Shown: positions 47,170 through 64,000 of the stretch, one piece after another | Layout of the letters: every line of letters begins with the position of its first letter | Numbering within the stretch: the first letter of the stretch is position 1 | Assembly (NCBI GenBank): GCA_051294375.1 | Contig: CM119267.1 | Coordinates: 24,811,783 to 24,875,782 of the forward strand | Direction of reading: 5' to 3' | DNA from: Paraspadella gotoi | Taxonomy: Eukaryota; Chaetognatha | DNA length: 64,000 nt | Notes under the pieces: generated by a model | Seen by the model: the letters and a program-made list of their open reading frames with translations, nothing else | What the model was told of the DNA's origin: nothing | The model's database searches: none | Program-made: the position numbers and the translations under genes

Positions 47170-50100
47170 AGCCAAATCCTTTTTCGGACGAATCAGCAGC
47201 GGCAGAGGCACCCAGAAAAAAAGAAAGAAATCAAAAGCCAGCAGCAGAAGCAGCAGGAGAAAAGAGAGAAAAAGAATAAGCCCCTGCAGAGCCAGCTGCA
47301 GAGAAAGAAATCAAAAGGCAGCAGCAGAAGCAGCAGGAGAAAAGAGAGAAAAAGAATAAGCCCCTGCAGAGCCAGCTGCAGACTCGTTTTTTTCCCTGTG
47401 ATTAATCACTAATCACTGATCACTAATCACTGATTATGAATCAGTGATTAGGGAAAAGAGAGAGGGAGAGAGACATGTTATTAAAAGAGAAAAGAGAGAG
47501 AGAAAGAAATATGAAAATAAAAGAGAGAAAATTTCTTTGTTTTGATAAAACGTAAACAAAACATATTTAATAACTGTCCAGACTCAATTTTAAGCACATC
47601 GATGATGAGAAGCTGTATATAAATTTTCAGCTTCATACACCCAAATTTAATCATAAAAAAGGCGATCTATAATTTGGAACGCCGACGACAATGACGACGA
47701 CGACGCCACTTATGGGCAAAAGCGTTACAATATCGTCGCAAACGCTAAGCGATTGCGACGATAAAAATTCTAATCATTTTTATTAAAAAAAAAAAGAAAG
47801 AGAGAGAGAGAAGCCAAATCGTTTTCGGACGAATCAGTAGCGGCAGCAGCAGAGGCAACCAGAAAAAAAGAAAGAAATCAGAAGCAGCAGGAGAAAAGAG
47901 AGAAAAAGAATAAGCTCCTGCAGCGCTAGCTGCAGACTCGTTTTTTCCCTATGAATCAGTGACAGGGAAAAAGAGCAGAGGGAGAGAAGACATGTACATT
48001 AAAAGAGAAAAGGAAGAAGAAATTGTTTGTTTGATAAAACAAAAAAATATATTTCACTATTCTTGACGCCAATGCATGGAACGATTAATTTGAAATTTGT
48101 ATGTGGGTAAAAAAGTGTGTGATAAGCTGGAAATCAAGTTTCGATGGAATCGTTTTAAGTGGAAATGAGTTTAAATGGAACAAACAAAAAACCTGTTCTT
48201 TTTATTTCTATATTAAATGTAAATGCAAGATGTATTAATTAATCAAATAATTAATCAGTTTTTTAATCAATTAGTTAATTAATCCAAAATTAATTAATCA
48301 GTCAATTAATCAATTAATTATTAAATCAATTAATTATTTATCAATTAATTACTTATTTAATCAAACTCAAACTTGTTTCTGTCTAAACAAATGGGCAAGA
48401 AATTATAAGCAAATTACAAGCATTTTCAACGTCAGTGGGACCGACCAACGGAGTTGCTTGACTGTCTCCCGATCTCTTCTTCTTTTTCATTTTTATCTTC
48501 CCCTTATTTGTTCTCGTTTATTGTTGACATAAGTTATTTTTGCAACCATTCCTGCAATTATTTGTTTGCTCTGTTTTCTTTTCAGAAAAAAAAAAAAAAA
48601 CAAACAAAAAAAACATACCAACCGACTGACAGACCGACCGACCAAAAAATGAAAGTTTCTCCGCGAGTACTCGTGGCGCAACTAAAAAGCGTGACGACAA
48701 TGACGACAAAGTCCCTAAGAAGCAAACCTAAATCTCTCCCAAGACGGGCAGGGCGAGATAAAATTGACAAAGAACGGTCGACTCTTTAAAGACCGTGAAA
48801 ACTCTGATTTGCCTTTCTAAAAGCGGGCGCCATCTTGTTGGTCAGAGTCCCGGCGACGATCATGACGTCCACCTGACGAGGAGTGGCGCGAAACACAATC
48901 CCAAACCTGATGACATAGGCTAATTTTGAGAATTTAATCAATTTAAAATTTACCTTGGGGTGGTAATTTCTTAAAAATCAAAACATTTGACCTGTCCATG
49001 TCGTATCTGGGAGAGGCGAAGTGCATCATTTCCACGGCGCAACAAGCCAATCCGAAGGTCATAGGCCACAGGGAAGACTTTAAAAGGGGGAAACGGAAAA
49101 AATCTCCCCCAGTGAAATTAAAATAGAAATCCTACCCTCCCACCCCGCCTGTTCCGTGTTCATCCCACCTTCCTCGCCCAATTGAGCATATCATCCATCC
49201 TGGCCACGACGAACTGGGCCTTGTTGCTTTTAAAGTCTATCTGGCTGTGAGAGTAGGGCTTCCGCTCGATGGCCTTCTCCTTATTATCCTTATTATCTTT
49301 TTCCTTCCGCGAATCGACGTGGAAAGACTTGGAGACGGGGATCATCATCGTCGTCGTCGCGAAAGCGAGCGACGTTGGAGGCCGGGCGGCGGCCGAGTGG
49401 GGCAAACGTCGCTGGGTGAAGAAGAAAGGTCAATTCGAGATTATAAAATGTGAAATTTAACAAAAGCAACGTTTTTATGCATTTTTTTATGGACACCCAA
49501 TTAGTTATTAACGATTTTTTGGTCCTGGATTTAGCCATAATGACTAATTTCTATAGTAGGGTAGGCTGGTGATTTTATATTTTTATTAAGAAAAAATTTT
49601 TTCACGTGCTGTCATGTAGCAGACATCGTTAGCTTTCATATGATACCTCACATAATGCATTAAAATTATTTTATGATAGCATTATGACATAAAAAAAAAA
49701 TTGCGATAATTTTTTTCTGCCAGGCCTCGTAGACACAGCTAAATCTGATAATACAGTCTTTTAGCCCTATGTCAGTAGTTTTTAAATCAGGGGGAACAAA
49801 GTTTGAACTCCTAATTTATCATATTTAAATCATATGTTTTTTAAGGTTCCTACATGAATTTTTTAAATCTTTTTGTTTTTAACAAAATGATAATAATTTT
49901 ACTAAGTAATTATATAAACATTTGAGGTATAGAAAATTTTGTTTATATCAGAAACATAATTCAATCTTTTCTCTTTCAGAATCTATATCTATTTATTTTT
50001 TTAAATGTGGCCAAGAGTGTTTAATTTAATTTCAAAAGTTGGTTATACTTTGAACTAAGATTCCCGATCAGAGATTTTAAAAAAAACCTTTGAAATATTT

Positions 50101-53100
50101 TTAAAAATTATATGGAAAGATGCCCCATTATTATGGCTTTAATATGATACCAGTCTCATCGTTCTATCATACTGCATTTTTGGTTCTTCAAAAGATATCA
50201 AAGAAAATCAATTTTTTTTATTACGATTGACTCGGCCGAAGCCTAAAAATTTAAGTGGAAACAAACTAAACAACTTGCTTTCCAGGCAAATCGCGTCTAT
50301 GCGCGTCTACGTAGTCAATTTTAAAAACAGATTTGGAATCCTCAAACGCATATTTACTAGTAACCTGACGACATCAAGTGACAGAAGTTCGGTTCTCTTA
50401 TTATATCAAAAAGAAAAATAATTCTAATATTTTTAGTTAATATCTATCGATTTCAATGAAAAAAAAGGCACTAGATATATTGCATGTGATTGAACAATGT
50501 TTTTGCAATAATAATTTGATCAATTTTATGTATTTTGTAAGTATTTTAAGTATTTTTATTCAGGGAGTAAAAATAACTTTTTTATTCGTTAATTTTTATC
50601 TCGGTCTAATATTTTTAGTTAATATCTATCGATTTCAATGAAAAAAAGGCACTAGATATATTGCATGTGATTGAACAATGTTTTTGCAATAATAATTTGA
50701 TCAATTTTATGTATTTTGTAAGTATTTTAAGTATTTTTATTCAGGGAGTAAAATAACTTTTTTATTCGTTAATTTTTATCTCGGACGCTTAACGCCAGAC
50801 TTCCCTATCTATAGCCCAAATTAAATTGCAATTGACAACCGTAATCCATTAATATATAGGTTATAGACATTATCCAGCTCGAACGATATCCATTTAAGGA
50901 AATGATAAGGGTAGTTTATACACGGTTTAACAATAAATTTGTAGAAGACGGGAACTCTGGTATGTCGCCCTAATTTTCTAAATTTTGTAAAAGTTTACCT
51001 GTTGAACGAAGGAAGCTCCCATCGCAGCAGTTGGCACTTTCCTCGTGCAATTCATCAAAGCCATCAGTTTCACAGACATTTTTATCATCCCCAGTATTTC
51101 AACTGTGAATTTTTTTCAAGACAAATGCATTGATAAAAATTAAATAAACTAACAAACTATCTTCTAGAAAACAATATCTAAAAAACTTATTACCAATACC
51201 AAATTAATAACAATTTCTAAAAATTTGCAAAATTTAAAAAAAAAAATAATCTCTCATTCCTTCGTAGCGATCTCTGTACAAACGAATTTTTTTAATGAAA
51301 TTTACACGAAAGAAAAAAAAAAAATCAAAAAATTTAAAAAAAAAATAATCTCTCATTCCTTCGTAGCGATCTCTGTACAAACAAATTTTTATAATGAAAT
51401 TTACACGAAAGAAAAATAAAATAAAAATCATAAAAGCTTATCAGACGTCTATCCATTGTAACGCGAATTATGAAACGCTCAGAACTGAAGCAATTGTTTC
51501 CATTCGTTTTCCTCTCAATAAACAACTGAGTAACTATTTCCATCTCTCGCTCCTCTTTTTCTCCCCCGTTCGTTCCGCTCCATTAACTACGATCCTACGC
51601 TATGAATTGCATCGCGACTAAATCACTGTCTCCTCTCAAGCTTTCATCGCTATTACTACCTAACCTAAACACACACTCTCTCTCTCTCGCAAAATTTGAA
51701 ATTCAAATCGAACGTAACACTTAGTCAGCAGTTGCTTCCTCTTCTTTTCCCCAGATTTCCGAAATCTAATACGTAGATTTTGCTTTAGTCTTTTAGTCTT
51801 TTCAAACGAAGCCATAAGGAAAATATCGTTAGTACTAATGTTTACTAATTTTAATCAAACTCCCAAAGAAAGAGAATCATTCTTGCATTAATAAAAGGAG
51901 TTTCCCATCAAAATTTTCTAAATTATCTTCTCGCGTAAGTTTTAACTATGACGTTAAGTAAAAAGATTAAAGAGCAGACAGCAAAGATAGCGCCATAAAT
52001 TTTTCTTTCCTTCTTTTCCTAAAAAAATTCTCTTTCAATTCCATGTTTTTTTTCCTACCTTCAGGCTTTTGCCCGAGAATCAATCTCCCTAGCCTTGCCA
52101 CTTTTCTCTCATTCCAATCCCACCATACCTTTTTTCTGGCCTTACTCCCCCTCCACATTCCTCAAAATTTTCCCCCTTTCACTCCAACCTCTTCCCCCTT
52201 TCACCATAACCTCTTCCTCTTTTCACCCCAACCTCTTCCCCCTTTCACACCAACCTCTTCCCCCTTTCACACCAACCTCTTTCGGCTTAAAACCCAACCT
52301 TTTCCCCTTCCACCCCAAAATCCCTATTCTTTCCACCCTAACCTTAACCATCATCTCCTTTCACCCCAACATTTCTCCCTCATACCGACCTTGTAATTGC
52401 TGTAAATATGCAAGATGGTAAAGAGAAGAAAAAGTGTCCAGACGAGGGCGTGGCGTTCCTCGACGAGGGGAAGAAGCCAAAGGTTGACAACCAGCGCGGC
52501 CAAATTGGTCAACGTCTCTTGGCTGCCATCTTTGGCAGAGACGTCGGCCATGTTGTTGCACTTGGCCTTTAAGACAAAAAGATAAATAGAGAGATAAAAA
52601 AAAATAATTATAAAAAGGTATAAAAATAACACACCTGGTGTTGAGTGAGCGCTGCTCGAGTGGCGCCACCGGCCACGCCCACCACGGCCTTGGCGACGCC
52701 GGCAAAGCAGATCGTCGGAGTGAACCAATTGCGCGGGAAAAACTGGAACGAGTGAAGAGGGAGAGAGGGGAGGAAGGAGGGAGAGAGGGGATAAGGAGGA
52801 AGGAGGGGGAGGAAGGAGGGAGAGAAAGAAGGGGTAAGGGGAAGGTCAGCGCAGACTATGTAAGTATGCTAGTATTCTAGTATACTATGTACAGAAGACA
52901 ATGATAAATGGCACTAATGAATGAATGACAAAAACGTCTTTGCCTCTTCGTCCAAAGAGCAACGAAACAATGAGAATAAATTGGGTTATTACACTACACT
53001 GAACATTGCACAATTCACAACGATCATCAAACGAAGCTCAACCTGCGAGACGAGTTCTAAAAAGATGGCGCAGTCGTTAAGAACATCGGCGAAAAGACGC

Positions 53101-53737
53101 CACTGCTTGGCGTCGCCGTCGAGCGCCGCTCCTAGGTGCCAAGCAAAGGCGATGCGTCCCACCATGCTGGCGCCGTCCTGTTGAGAAAGAAAAGATCTCG
53201 GGTCACGATCAATGAGTAGGGAAAGTATTATTTAATTTCATTAACAAATTTTATTGGAAAAGAATCGTTATGTAATGAGAAATAAAATATAGTGGTTTTC
53301 CCGCACGAGGCGATACCCTTGCGGACGCCTACTTTCCCTTGACGAGCCAAGTCATTGCCGCCGCCAAGGCCGACCCCGTCTCGTCGCCAACTCCGTACCC
53401 GCTCAGCACCGCCTGCAACGTAATATCAACGACGACAAAGCTCGTGACAATTCAGTTCTAAACGGAAGAATACCCCGCGGCATCGAATCCTTACCTTCAT
53501 GGCCAAAGCTCCAGTTATGCTGGAGCAAAAGGCCTGCAGGGTGTCCCAGAGTTGGTAAGGCACGTAGTCGTCGCTGACAGAGTCGGGAAATCCCTGGGGA
53601 AGGAAGGCTTCGTGGAAGAGCCGGCGAAAGGAGGAGGAGTAGGAGGAAGAGGAGGAGACCTTGCGAGGGACGAGGCGACCGGATGAATCCTCGACGAAAT
53701 CATCGACAATGTCGCCGTTCAATTGCCTAACGATCAT
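40743..53737 (-). CDS. RUSF1: RUS family protein (RUSF1/C16orf58 homologue)
   Basis: DUF647/ROOT UV-B SENSITIVE family membrane protein; molecular role not settled. Exons (minus): 53737-53495, 53412 to about 53338, 53177-53043, 52742-52635, 52566-52390, 41429-41164, 41070-40743; about 443 residues (human about 468). Family marks in order: [83 protein letters not shown], then [15 protein letters not shown] and PVW...YIVCW...[17 protein letters not shown]. The end of exon 2 is AAG followed by GGAAAG, not GT, so that donor is anomalous or a base is wrong. Intron 5 (41430-52389, 10.96 kb) encloses NDUFS7 on the same strand. The stop at 40743 lies close to PDCL. Confidence 0.93.
42209..51088 (-). 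CDS. NDUFS7: NADH dehydrogenase (ubiquinone) Fe-S protein 7, PSST subunit
   Basis: Mitochondrial complex I subunit carrying cluster N2, next to the quinone site. Exons (minus): 51088-50999, 49411-49169, 49077-48992, 48906-48813, 42442-42209; 248 residues. The N-terminal exon ([18 protein letters not shown]) plus the basic start of exon 2 fits a mitochondrial transit peptide. The core runs [70 protein letters not shown] and [18 protein letters not shown]; the cluster cysteines (CC, and the Cys of GSCANG and PGCPP) are present. The last intron (42443-48812) starts with GC (AAAG|GCAAAT). The gene sits wholly inside RUSF1 intron 5 on the same strand, so RUSF1 pre-mRNA must skip all five exons. 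Confidence 0.96.
43345..43869. mobile_element. MITE with TGAGACAAAAAGA terminal repeats
   Basis: Left TGAGACAAAAAGACTAAAAT (43345 on) is matched by the complement ending at 43869; inner arms include AGAGTTGCTTGCTGCTTGCC and GCAAGCAGCAAGCAACTCTT-type complement. About 525 bp, no ORF, in the last NDUFS7 intron. Confidence 0.8.
43900..44246. repeat. 22 bp satellite (11 clean units at 44001-44246)
   Basis: The unit TGATGCGATGCTAACGAATA plus AT repeats at exact 22 bp spacing from 44001 to 44242; the last units carry ATAAC instead of CTAAC. Irregular related units begin about 43900. In the last NDUFS7 intron. Confidence 0.95.
44670..44740 (-). tRNA. tRNA-Gly(GCC)-like sequence, probable pseudogene or SINE head
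   Basis: Minus strand folds as a tRNA: D-arm GTTC...GAAT, anticodon arm CTCGC/GCGGG with loop CTGCCAC (anticodon GCC), T-arm CCGGG/CCCGG. Two strongly conserved positions are changed: the first acceptor base is T (mismatch to C72), and the T-loop reads TTCGTTT instead of TTCGATT, which also damages the B box. CCA follows the discriminator A in the DNA, a hint of a retroposed mature tRNA. It lies in the last NDUFS7 intron. A functional but unusual copy is possible. Confidence 0.6.
44989..45298 (-). mobile_element. GTTGCGCC-family TIR element, deleted copy
   Basis: Begins GTTGCGCCGCAG and ends CTTGCGGCGCA; both subterminal regions match 8458-9483 in inverse order (AGACTTTATTTTCATG; GACCGAAAAGTGACC) with the middle missing. 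Confidence 0.7.
46240..47000. repeat. A/G-only minisatellite (GGAAAGAAAGAATAGAAA units)
   Basis: Nearly all purine for about 760 bp, built from variable 12-18 bp units. The Phe/Leu/Ser-rich minus-strand ORF across it is a by-product of the repeat. Confidence 0.9.
47129..47169. repeat. (GA)n microsatellite
   Basis: About 20 GA units, one interrupted by AA, inside the expanded ATCGTCGCAATCGC-family copy. Confidence 0.85.
48030..48682 (+). mobile_element. GTTGCGCC-family TIR element, partial copy
   Basis: Shares AATCAAGTTTCGATGGAATCG, GAGTTTAAATGGA and the ATTAATTA-rich run with 9000-9370, and ends ACTCGTGGCGCAAC, the complement of the family left end. The left boundary is unclear. Confidence 0.65.
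49420..50420. other. NDUFS7 intron 1, AT-rich with diverged repeat
   Basis: The segment near 50110-50220 resembles 22500-22620 (GATGCCCCATTATTATGGCT, TTCTTCAAAAGATAT). No ORF of substance. Confidence 0.5.
50424..50784. repeat. Two tandem copies of a 182 bp unit
   Basis: CTAATATTTTTAGTTAATAT starts at 50424 and again at 50606; the units are nearly identical through TTTTTATCTCGG. In NDUFS7 intron 1. Recent duplication or assembly duplication. Confidence 0.95.
51231..51428. repeat. Two tandem copies of a 100 bp unit
   Basis: AATTTAAAAAAAAA-ATAATCTC starts at 51231 and 51331, with CATTCCTTCGTAGCGATCTC in each. It lies upstream of the NDUFS7 first exon, so may overlap its promoter region. Confidence 0.95.
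52140..52385. repeat. CTCTTCCCCCTTTCAC minisatellite
   Basis: Imperfect units of about 20-22 bp (ACCTCTTCCCCCTTTCACAC) repeat roughly ten times just downstream of the donor of RUSF1 exon 5. Confidence 0.8.
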
Positions 53738-54475
53738 AGTTCCTTTTTTTTATTAAAGTTAATACTTTTAATATTTTAGTTTTGGAAGCGAATATAAATC
53801 AATGTTTGCTACATTCCGCAAAGGTACTGATTGAAAACAATAATTCAACATTGACGTCCAAAAGTTAGTTTATTCTAAGTTTATTCCATATCTTTTTTAC
53901 AAAAGCGCCTAAAAAAAGCAGCAATATTACTATTTTAGTATCAATCTTTTTTTTTGTATATGGTGTAATAATACATTGCTTAAAACGGGGACAACGATGA
54001 TGGACACGAATCAATGTAACAAGGAAATTATTCTTTTTTGTAAAAGTTTGATCCGCGTTTGATGTCGGTTCTTTATGAATGATCAAGAGATATTGCATCC
54101 GATTCTTTACAGCACGAATCATTTTTTCATTTTACATAAAAACAAACGGAAAAAAATATAAACATTTCATTCCCTTCATGTGAAAACAAAATAGTAAATA
54201 CTACGTCTCTGTCATTTATCACAGAGAGATCGGCGCGATTAAAGCGAATCCCTTTAGAATCACAAACGGACTCAACTGTTACTACAGTGCGCGGCGATTA
54301 TCCCGGAAGCTCGCGAAAAAAATATCAAAGGCGAACAAAAAAGTCAATTTTTTTGATGTCGTCGTTAGTGTAATAAAAACTGTACCAAAAACTACCAAAA
54401 ACTAATCGGATCACTTAAAAAATTTCTCTCTTTCTCTCCCCCTTTCTCCATCTGTCTCCCCCTTTTCACTCCCTC
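53738..54475. other. Intergenic between PCMT1 and RUSF1
   Basis: 740 bp with no repeat or ORF I can support; includes the likely RUSF1 promoter and PCMT1 3' UTR. Confidence 0.5.
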
Positions 54476-56422
<1,947 letters not shown>

Positions 56423-56865
56423 CGCGCGTCCACGAGAATCTCGGCTCTTGATCACGAGTCTTTAAATTTTAACGTTTTCGCGAACCGAATTTCACACGTA
56501 TTATATATTATTCGTTTGTTTATTAATTACAACTTGACTTAAACTTAAAGTCACATCTTCTGCATACGGGTGACGTCGCAGCGACGAGGGAATCGATGAA
56601 TCGAGGAGAAACTTTCTCTAACGCATGACTTTTTTTTTAAGCGAAGACATGAAAGAATTTTCGTTTTAATCTTTACCATTACAAAAAAAAACAAAAGAAA
56701 GAATAAATTACGGAATAAAATTGAATTATTAACAACAACCAAGTATTTTAAAACAAAGTACAAGGATTCAATGTGAGCGTGATTAATTAAAAGCTAAAGA
56801 ATTCAACGTTAATAATCAGGAGGAAGACAAACGAGAGCGACATTTCTCCCCATTTGCCACGCCCA

Positions 56866-61947
<5,082 letters not shown>

Positions 61948-62787
61948 CAGTGTGTCCCAATGGTACTGTCTGTTAAGAAAAGCTTACTGCTCCTATACCA
62001 GATCGAAAAACGGTAATTCATTATAATGAATATGCGCATAAGTATGAACCATTTTATAGGATACCTAAATTTTAAAAATTGAACAAAGCAAACTCCTGTA
62101 TTTATTACATAAAGCAAATAGAAAAAAAATTTTTTCAGTGATTTAAAAAAAAATTCTTAAATTATATATTTTTAAATATTTATTAAATATTTTTATAATA
62201 TTTAATAAATAATGTTTTAAATCTTTTCTTTAGATGTAGGACAGTTAGAAACTACCTCATATTTTTAGCTCCAGAGCTTTTATAATGCAGTAATCTTTAT
62301 TTTTAAAATCATCTACCCAGCTTGTTCACATTACTTTTTGAATTGATTTAATAATAATTTATTGAATAAATAGCAACCATTTTGTTCTGGCTTAATGATT
62401 CAATCGCTCACAACTTCAAATAATAAATTTAAATATCAAATTAATTAGCATATTTTTATCAACTTTTATATTTTTTTAATATTGGTTTATTTCTTTTTAT
62501 TAATGCACTTATTTTATACAAATTAAAATTTAAATAATTTATATCTATTTAAAATATTTTTTTACATAGTTTTCTTTTAAAGTAAAAAAAAATATCTAAA
62601 AATTAAAAAAGTGAGAAATGAGGACTCATTTAAATTGAATGTTCTGCAAAGAAAAATTGATAAAAATTGAAATCGAAATATAGTATCATAAATGGTAAGA
62701 ACTTATCTTTGACATTGTTATCTCAGAAATAACATTTAATAACACAGTTCCGTAAAAATTAACCAACAGTACCATTGGGACACACTG
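61948..62787. mobile_element. Tc1/mariner-type MITE (CAGTGTGTCCC termini)
   Basis: TIRs CAGTGTGTCCCAATGGTACTG at 61948 and the complement ending at 62787, each flanked by TA (61946-61947; 62788-62789). About 840 bp, AT-rich, no ORF. It inserts about 210 bp upstream of PHAF1. Confidence 0.9.
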
Positions 62788-64000
62788 TATAATACATCAC
62801 ATTATATTACATAATACATCTTTTATTTGAAAAAAGCCAGAAATAAGGCTGCCGCTTCTTAAAAAATACATTGTAAACTTATTGTGAATTTTTTTTGTCA
62901 AGTGAGATCCAATTTGTGAAGCCTTACTGCTGTAAAGCAAATATAAATGACGGAAACAACAAGAAATTACAGTAATGACAATATCACAAGCCGAAAAGAA
63001 AGTAATGGTGAAAGACTACCGCTGACCCTTAGTCCTCCTTATTCCTAACAGTAACTACACAGAACACACTACACAGTCTCTTTCAGTATAACCCCGACAA
63101 GACATTGGCGAGTTTAAGCTAAGCTCCAGAGTTAAATGTCTATTATCATTAAATTGGACCTCGCAAACCGACTTTGAAAACAGAATGAGTCGTGCAGTAC
63201 ATACAGAGTCTTCAATCTGGACTGATACAAAAAGATTTGATTAAACTGGTAATTCTTTGACTGTATATTATTTTTATAACATTTATTAGTTAGAAAACTA
63301 CTTGACGTTTATATTTACCTAAAAAAATTTTAAAATTTCTTAATAGTATAATCACAGTGGCTCTCAAGCACGGATTCACTTTATTTCATTTTTTTGGTTC
63401 AAATTTTAAGTTTTTAAAAATTTAACAAGTAATAACGCTGATTGTAAAATTATCTGATATAAAATTAAACATTTTTTGTGATATGTTATTATTAAAAAAA
63501 ATTCTCATGTAAAACTTAACTTATTTATAACTTAATAATTTATCAACAAAGTCGACTTTCGTAATTTTTTTCCCCCCAAGCTGAAATTTTTATTTTTAAT
63601 AAAACGTGATGATGATTATCAAGTATAATTCATATTGTGAGAAAACTTAGGAGTATGTTTGGATACCACGACCTATCTACAATTTTTAACAAGAAAAAAA
63701 AACCTTTTTAACAACATAAGAAGAATTTTTATTGTTTACATTTTAATTAATTAATTTTATTTAATTAACTGTTTTTGTATTTTTTTTCTCTCTATTTTAT
63801 TATGTTTTTGTTTGCTCAGACTTAGTCTATGTATGTTTGTTTGTTGATGATGATTGTACTATATCAACCTTGTTGTATTCGAATAAAATCGCATATTTAT
63901 TATAAAAAAAAAATTATTCTGGCTCGTGATACATTTACAACAGTATCTTATTAATCATAAAATCGAAGCACGAAAAACTATTCAATTGTTTTAATGGGAA
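62788..64000. other. No recognisable feature to window end
   Basis: AT-rich. ATTCGAATAAAATCGCATAT followed by an A run near 63878-63915 could be a polyadenylation end of a plus-strand transcript, but no exon supports it. Confidence 0.45.

Larger units (their letters stand above)
45382..47767. mobile_element. ATCGTCGCAATCGC element, expanded/nested copies
   Basis: Three left ends (AAAATCTTAAAAGCATAAGG near 45385, 45763 and 46138) precede one right end (GCGATTGCGACGAT at 47750-47763). The inside carries an A/G-rich minisatellite (46240-47000) and CAGCAGCAGAAGCAGCAGGA blocks. Partial fragments continue to about 48020. In the last NDUFS7 intron. Confidence 0.7.

Overview
This is nuclear DNA of an animal, most likely a protostome and probably an arthropod. 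GC-rich coding exons are separated by AT-rich spliceosomal introns, there is one N gap (24633-24657), the genes are recognisable metazoan orthologues, and non-coding DNA is crowded with transposon remnants. The arthropod call rests mainly on two short-tailed Turtle/Borderless-type cell adhesion genes; the species cannot be named. I rebuilt gene models by joining ORFs at splice signals that keep phase. Every confidently identified gene lies on the minus strand, so 5' to 3' runs from right to left.

Layout: 55-2054, 5' part of a CREC-family EF-hand protein of the secretory pathway, running off the left edge. 3765-11579 and 12672-21125, tandem Turtle/IGSF9-like receptors (5 Ig, 2 FN3, one membrane helix, short tail). 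23.6-29 kb, a poorly assembled duplicated area with exon-like fragments of an unrecognised gene and the N gap. 30237-36070, TRIM23 (RING, B-boxes, coiled coil, ARF GTPase). 38594-40434, PDCL. 40743-53737, RUSF1, whose 11 kb intron 5 contains the whole of NDUFS7 (42209-51088) on the same strand. 54476-56422, PCMT1. 56866-61734, PHAF1. These are unrelated housekeeping or neural genes rather than a pathway cluster; short gaps (308 bp between PDCL and RUSF1, about 440 bp between PCMT1 and PHAF1) make the right half compact apart from its repeats.

Repeats: Penelope-like retroelement remains with a GIY-YIG endonuclease; small hammerhead-ribozyme elements, two of them flanked by 10-12 bp direct repeats; three SINE-like families (called A, B, C here) sharing one 3' domain that can fold into two hairpins; several TIR/MITE families (TA-flanked CAGAAGG, GGGC foldback, CAGTGTG, TGAGAC, GTTGCGCCGC); an element bounded by ATCGTCGCAATCGC; a gag-like zinc-knuckle remnant; a 22 bp satellite; long (GA)n tracts.

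The observations most worth following are the near-complete mismatch of intron positions between the two tandem Turtle-like paralogues, the hairpin domain shared by the SINE-like families with compensatory changes, the hammerhead elements inserted beside splice sites and genes, and the same-strand nesting of NDUFS7 in RUSF1. I found no evidence of a defence system, operon or CRISPR array.
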